In this document: positions 61,161 through 64,000 of the stretch, one piece after another
Numbering within the stretch: the first letter of the stretch is position 1
How the letters are laid out: the number at the start of each line of letters is the position of its first letter
Source: Holacanthus passer
Lineage: Eukaryota > Chordata > Actinopteri > Pomacanthidae
Length of the DNA: 64,000 nt
Direction: 5' to 3'
Assembly: GCA_025331565.1 (NCBI GenBank)
Contig: JAFREQ010000035.1
Span: 4,464,001-4,528,000 of the forward strand
Notes under the pieces: generated by a model
What the model saw: the letters and a program-made list of their open reading frames with translations, nothing else
Database searches by the model: none
What the model was told of the DNA's origin: nothing
Made by a program: the position numbers and the translations under genes

Positions 61161-62028
61161 CTTGATGAATCAAACCACCCACCAACCTGCTCAGACTTTT
61201 TTACAGACGTGAATTCAGTGCAAGAGTCATAACAAGCATCCAACAAATTTAATGTTTTTTGACATAAAAAAAAAAAATCTAACCTCAAAGGTTCACTTAC
61301 AAGGTTTTCCAGCGCTTTTGATTGCATTGAGTTTGCTCAGTCGAAAGTTGAATTTTCACTTACTTCCACTTACTAGCTTTTAACAACTGCTTTAAGAATA
61401 TATTTTCCTGTCTGGGTGGTGACTGTTAAGTGGGCTCTAACTTAACTCTAACATTAGCTGAATTTGGTTTCTCACATTTCACTTTTATGCGTCTGTACTG
61501 CAGTTTTTTTGTCACTGCCCCTGAAAAATGAGAACTAAATGTGACTAAATGATCTTACAATGTTTATCAGAAAGAGAATAAGCTGCAAGTTAATTTTCAT
61601 TTCTTCAGTGTAGGGCTACAAAAATATGTCGTCACATTAATGTAAACTAGTGTAGTGTCTGTTAAAAATGTGCCTTTTTGGAGCAGGCAGATTTCTTGAT
61701 GAATATCACCGACCTGCAGAGACGGAGATCCTCCATAGTTCTAGATGCAGCAGGTCCAGTGTGCTGTATAAATTCAGTCATTTAATTTTATTATTTTTTT
61801 AAGTTTTGTTACTATAACTTGGATAGCCTTGATTTGCTGTAACCATTTTGATTTTGTCAATTAGATTTTTTTTAAAAATGGTGGAAAATGCCACATGAAA
61901 ATTTTTCTATCCCATTTGTGGCATCTAAAAATTTCTTTGTATTCTGTCAAAAGTCTGCAAATAATCAGTTCACTATTACATCAGATTGAAAGAGTTAGGT
62001 TGATTGTGATCTCTACATGTCAGCTCTG

Positions 62029-62106
62029 TAATTGACTGGCAACCTGTCCAGGGTGTACTCCCATGACCCTCCAAAGGATTCATGGGTATAGCTAATGGAT
62101 GGATTG
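62029..62106 (+). repeat. fish interspersed repeat tail ending in GGATGGAT
   Basis: ATTGACTGGCAACCTGTCCA and GGGTGTACTCCCATGACCCT, then GGTATAGCTAATGGATGGAT, are the common fish retroposon end TGGCGACCTGTCCAGGGTGT with its ATGGATGGAT tail, here shortened inside. Confidence 0.65.
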
Positions 62107-63466
62107 ACGATTAATCTTCAACAAATCAGCCGATCATTTCAGCTCTAGAGCAAACTTATGAGAGCACTTAATTAACACCGTAATGCTGGTGGAGTTGATC
62201 CAGAAAGACTATGAAGAGGAACCAAATTTAAATTGGGAGATGGTACTAAACATGTCTTTACTAATATTATTTTAAAAATACTCTTTTCGGTGTTATAGTG
62301 ATTTCTACTGCCCAGTTTAATGTGAAACTGCTGTTTTAGTAAAAATTTCCATGTTTTAGTTCTGTTCATTTTATTTTCCCTTGAGGCCCGAGAGTGTTTT
62401 CCCCACCAGCAGCTAACCAGTCCCTTGGCTTTGCCTTGAATGCCGTCACCAGTTGCACTTTTGTATCCCCTCCTTTTCTCCAGCTCACTAAACCAGTCTC
62501 ATTAATAAGGCCCGTATTATCTGTCCTCACTACAGCCCAGTCCATGAAATGAATAGTCAGGGTCTTCATTGCTCTCTGCTGTCTGACTAGAAGAGCTCAT
62601 AATGGCTTCATTAAGGCAGAAGTTTCATTTGGTTGACAATGGGTTAATGGCCCATGTGCAGTCTGTTGGCAGCGAGGAATAGGCTACGGGAGGGGAGAGG
62701 TTTTTGATGAGCGTTTTCATTCGGAGGTCAGCCAGGGTCATCCGAATGTCAGCCACAAGTGAACAAATGTGTAATTGATGTTGGGACAGCCCTGGTGTCC
62801 CCCCGGGAAGCACCCTCAGCCTTTTTCGTTCAGATGGGCATTGTGGAGGGTGGGGGGGGGCGGCTATATGCCCCCCGTTCACTCCCTCCTCTCATCACAG
62901 AGGACAACACAGAGTCAAGAATGTAAAGGCTAAAAGAGACAAACGATATCCCAGAAGGAGGATACGCTTCAATTTTGGCCCTTTTCTCCTGCCAGCTATG
63001 TTTCATTTCTCCCTGCTGGTGTAATTGCTCTCCCCACACGTCGGGAAGCTGGCATCTGATGCCGAGGAGGGGGAGGTGTGCAGGAGATGTCTGCTTTTGT
63101 TTCCTGATTTGCATGGATGTTACCACAGAATGGTAGATCAGTGGTGACACACATGCCAGTGTCTTCATAAGGTAGCACTATCACACCACTTTAGGCGAGA
63201 GAGTCTGAGATGGGAAAGGCTTCCAAATTAATGGCTTATATCTTCAAACAACATTAGATGGTTGTATGATCATGATGAACTTGGTCAAGTTAGGGTTAAA
63301 AATACTGTGCATTGACAATATAACTGTTTGCAATGCATTTAGGTTTAATTCAGTCAAACAGTGGGAGTTTGGCTAATGTGAGGCGTCAGTATTTGCTTGA
63401 TTTTTAGGCACTTTCAGGGTCAGATTATGCTTCAGAAGAACTAGTACTTAACGACATGTTGTCCAA

Positions 63467-63713
63467 TAGGACTGCGACTAATTATTTTCCGGTTCAATCT
63501 ATAAAATGTCGAGAAATGTTGAAAAATACCATATCCCAGAGCCTCAAGTGACATCTTCAAGTTGCTTCTTTTATGCAGTTCAGAATTTTCATTTACTATC
63601 ATAAATAACAAAGGTTAGCAGAAAATCCTTGACTGAAACAATTAATCTGTTATCAAAATAGTTGGTGATTAATTTTCTTTCGATCAACCAATTGATTAAT
63701 CATTGCAGCTCTA
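63467..63713 (+). repeat. MITE copy with both termini, plus orientation
   Basis: Starts TAGGACTGCGACTAATTATT, ends TGATTAATCATTGCAGCTCT followed by A, giving TA at both ends. Inner blocks CTATAAAATGTCGAGAAATG and ATCCCAGAGCCTCAAGTGAC match the family. Lies in fubp3 intron 12. Confidence 0.8.
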
Positions 63714-64000
63714 TGGTCCAACCACAGTGAAAATTAAAAGGTTTAATGGTTACTTACTTACTTTGTCACTTTTACATAATGATTGTTGGTTTTGGAAATT
63801 TACAAAAACTGGAGGAAGCAGCTTCTCCAAATCCTGACATCAGAGAAGGCAACTATTTTCATAATCATCTAATCAAACAGTTCCTGCTTTCAGATGTCTT
63901 TGCATCTTAGTGAGAATAAATTTCAGGACACCACCTTGGACTCTAGTGTACTTTTTCTGTTTTTTTTCTGACACATTTAAGACCAAATGATGAATTGAGA

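Larger units (their letters stand above)
60139..64000 (+). other. fubp3 intron 12, runs off the window
   Basis: No sequence resembling the missing part of KH4 (GENIKxINQQSGAHVEL in relatives) is found before 64000, so the whole stretch is intronic. The segments 60500-60780 and 62370-63180 are complex and non-repetitive with TAAT-core motifs (for example TTAATGACGGGGATAATGCG at 60561-60580), and may be conserved non-coding elements. Repeats are listed separately. Confidence 0.5.

Noticed and set aside
60139..64000. next fubp3 exon (rest of KH4)
   Set aside because: No frame giving the GGENIK-type continuation with an acceptor in the needed phase was found, so the exon is placed beyond the window.

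Overview
This window is a stretch of vertebrate nuclear DNA, almost certainly from a ray-finned (teleost) fish. Genes are split by GT-AG introns, protein sequences are vertebrate orthologues recognisable at sight, and the intervening DNA carries long (CA)n/(TG)n tracts and several repeat families that I know as typical of percomorph fish. There is no bacterial or viral gene organisation, no CRISPR array and no operon.

Three protein-coding genes lie head to tail on the + strand. (1) surf4, a complete gene of 6 coding exons (546-5918, 269 codons), encodes the ER cargo receptor SURF4/Erv29. (2) ass1, complete in 14 coding exons (9957-33980, 412 codons) plus an inferred non-coding first exon near 9100-9162, encodes argininosuccinate synthase. 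(3) fubp3, with 12 coding exons in the window (46120-60138) and the rest beyond the right edge, encodes a far-upstream-element-binding protein with KH domains 1-3 complete and KH4 cut off. All splice phases add up without a frameshift, and the surf4 and ass1 totals equal the human protein lengths I know (269 and 412).

Layout: 1-545 upstream region and CpG-rich promoter of surf4; 546-6984 surf4 with 3'UTR; 6985-8940 short intergenic region built largely of old DNA-transposon repeats; 8940-34285 ass1, whose long introns hold a decayed LINE reverse transcriptase, a tRNA-derived SINE, a LINE/SINE tail and extended complex sequence that may be conserved regulatory DNA; 34286-45950 intergenic region with two opposite copies of one fish repeat and several paired homeodomain-type motifs; 45979-64000 fubp3, with a decayed Tc1-like transposon, MITEs and a perfect 23-bp-arm hairpin in its introns.

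The genes are functionally unrelated (secretory transport; urea-cycle/arginine synthesis; single-stranded nucleic-acid binding). ass1 and fubp3 are also neighbours in human 9q34 next to PRDM12; surf4 beside ass1 is not the human arrangement. I see no new multi-gene system. The best leads are regulatory or structural: two consensus C/EBP-ATF (ATF4-type) elements just upstream of ass1, a perfect DR1 nuclear-receptor site in an ass1 intron, dense GTTAGC/GCTAAC hexamer clusters just downstream of the surf4 and fubp3 first coding exons, a 33-T tract immediately 5' of the fubp3 start codon, an exon-like stop-containing segment in fubp3 intron 2, and inverted repeats inside fubp3 introns. All boundaries come from reading the sequence; no alignment or search was run.
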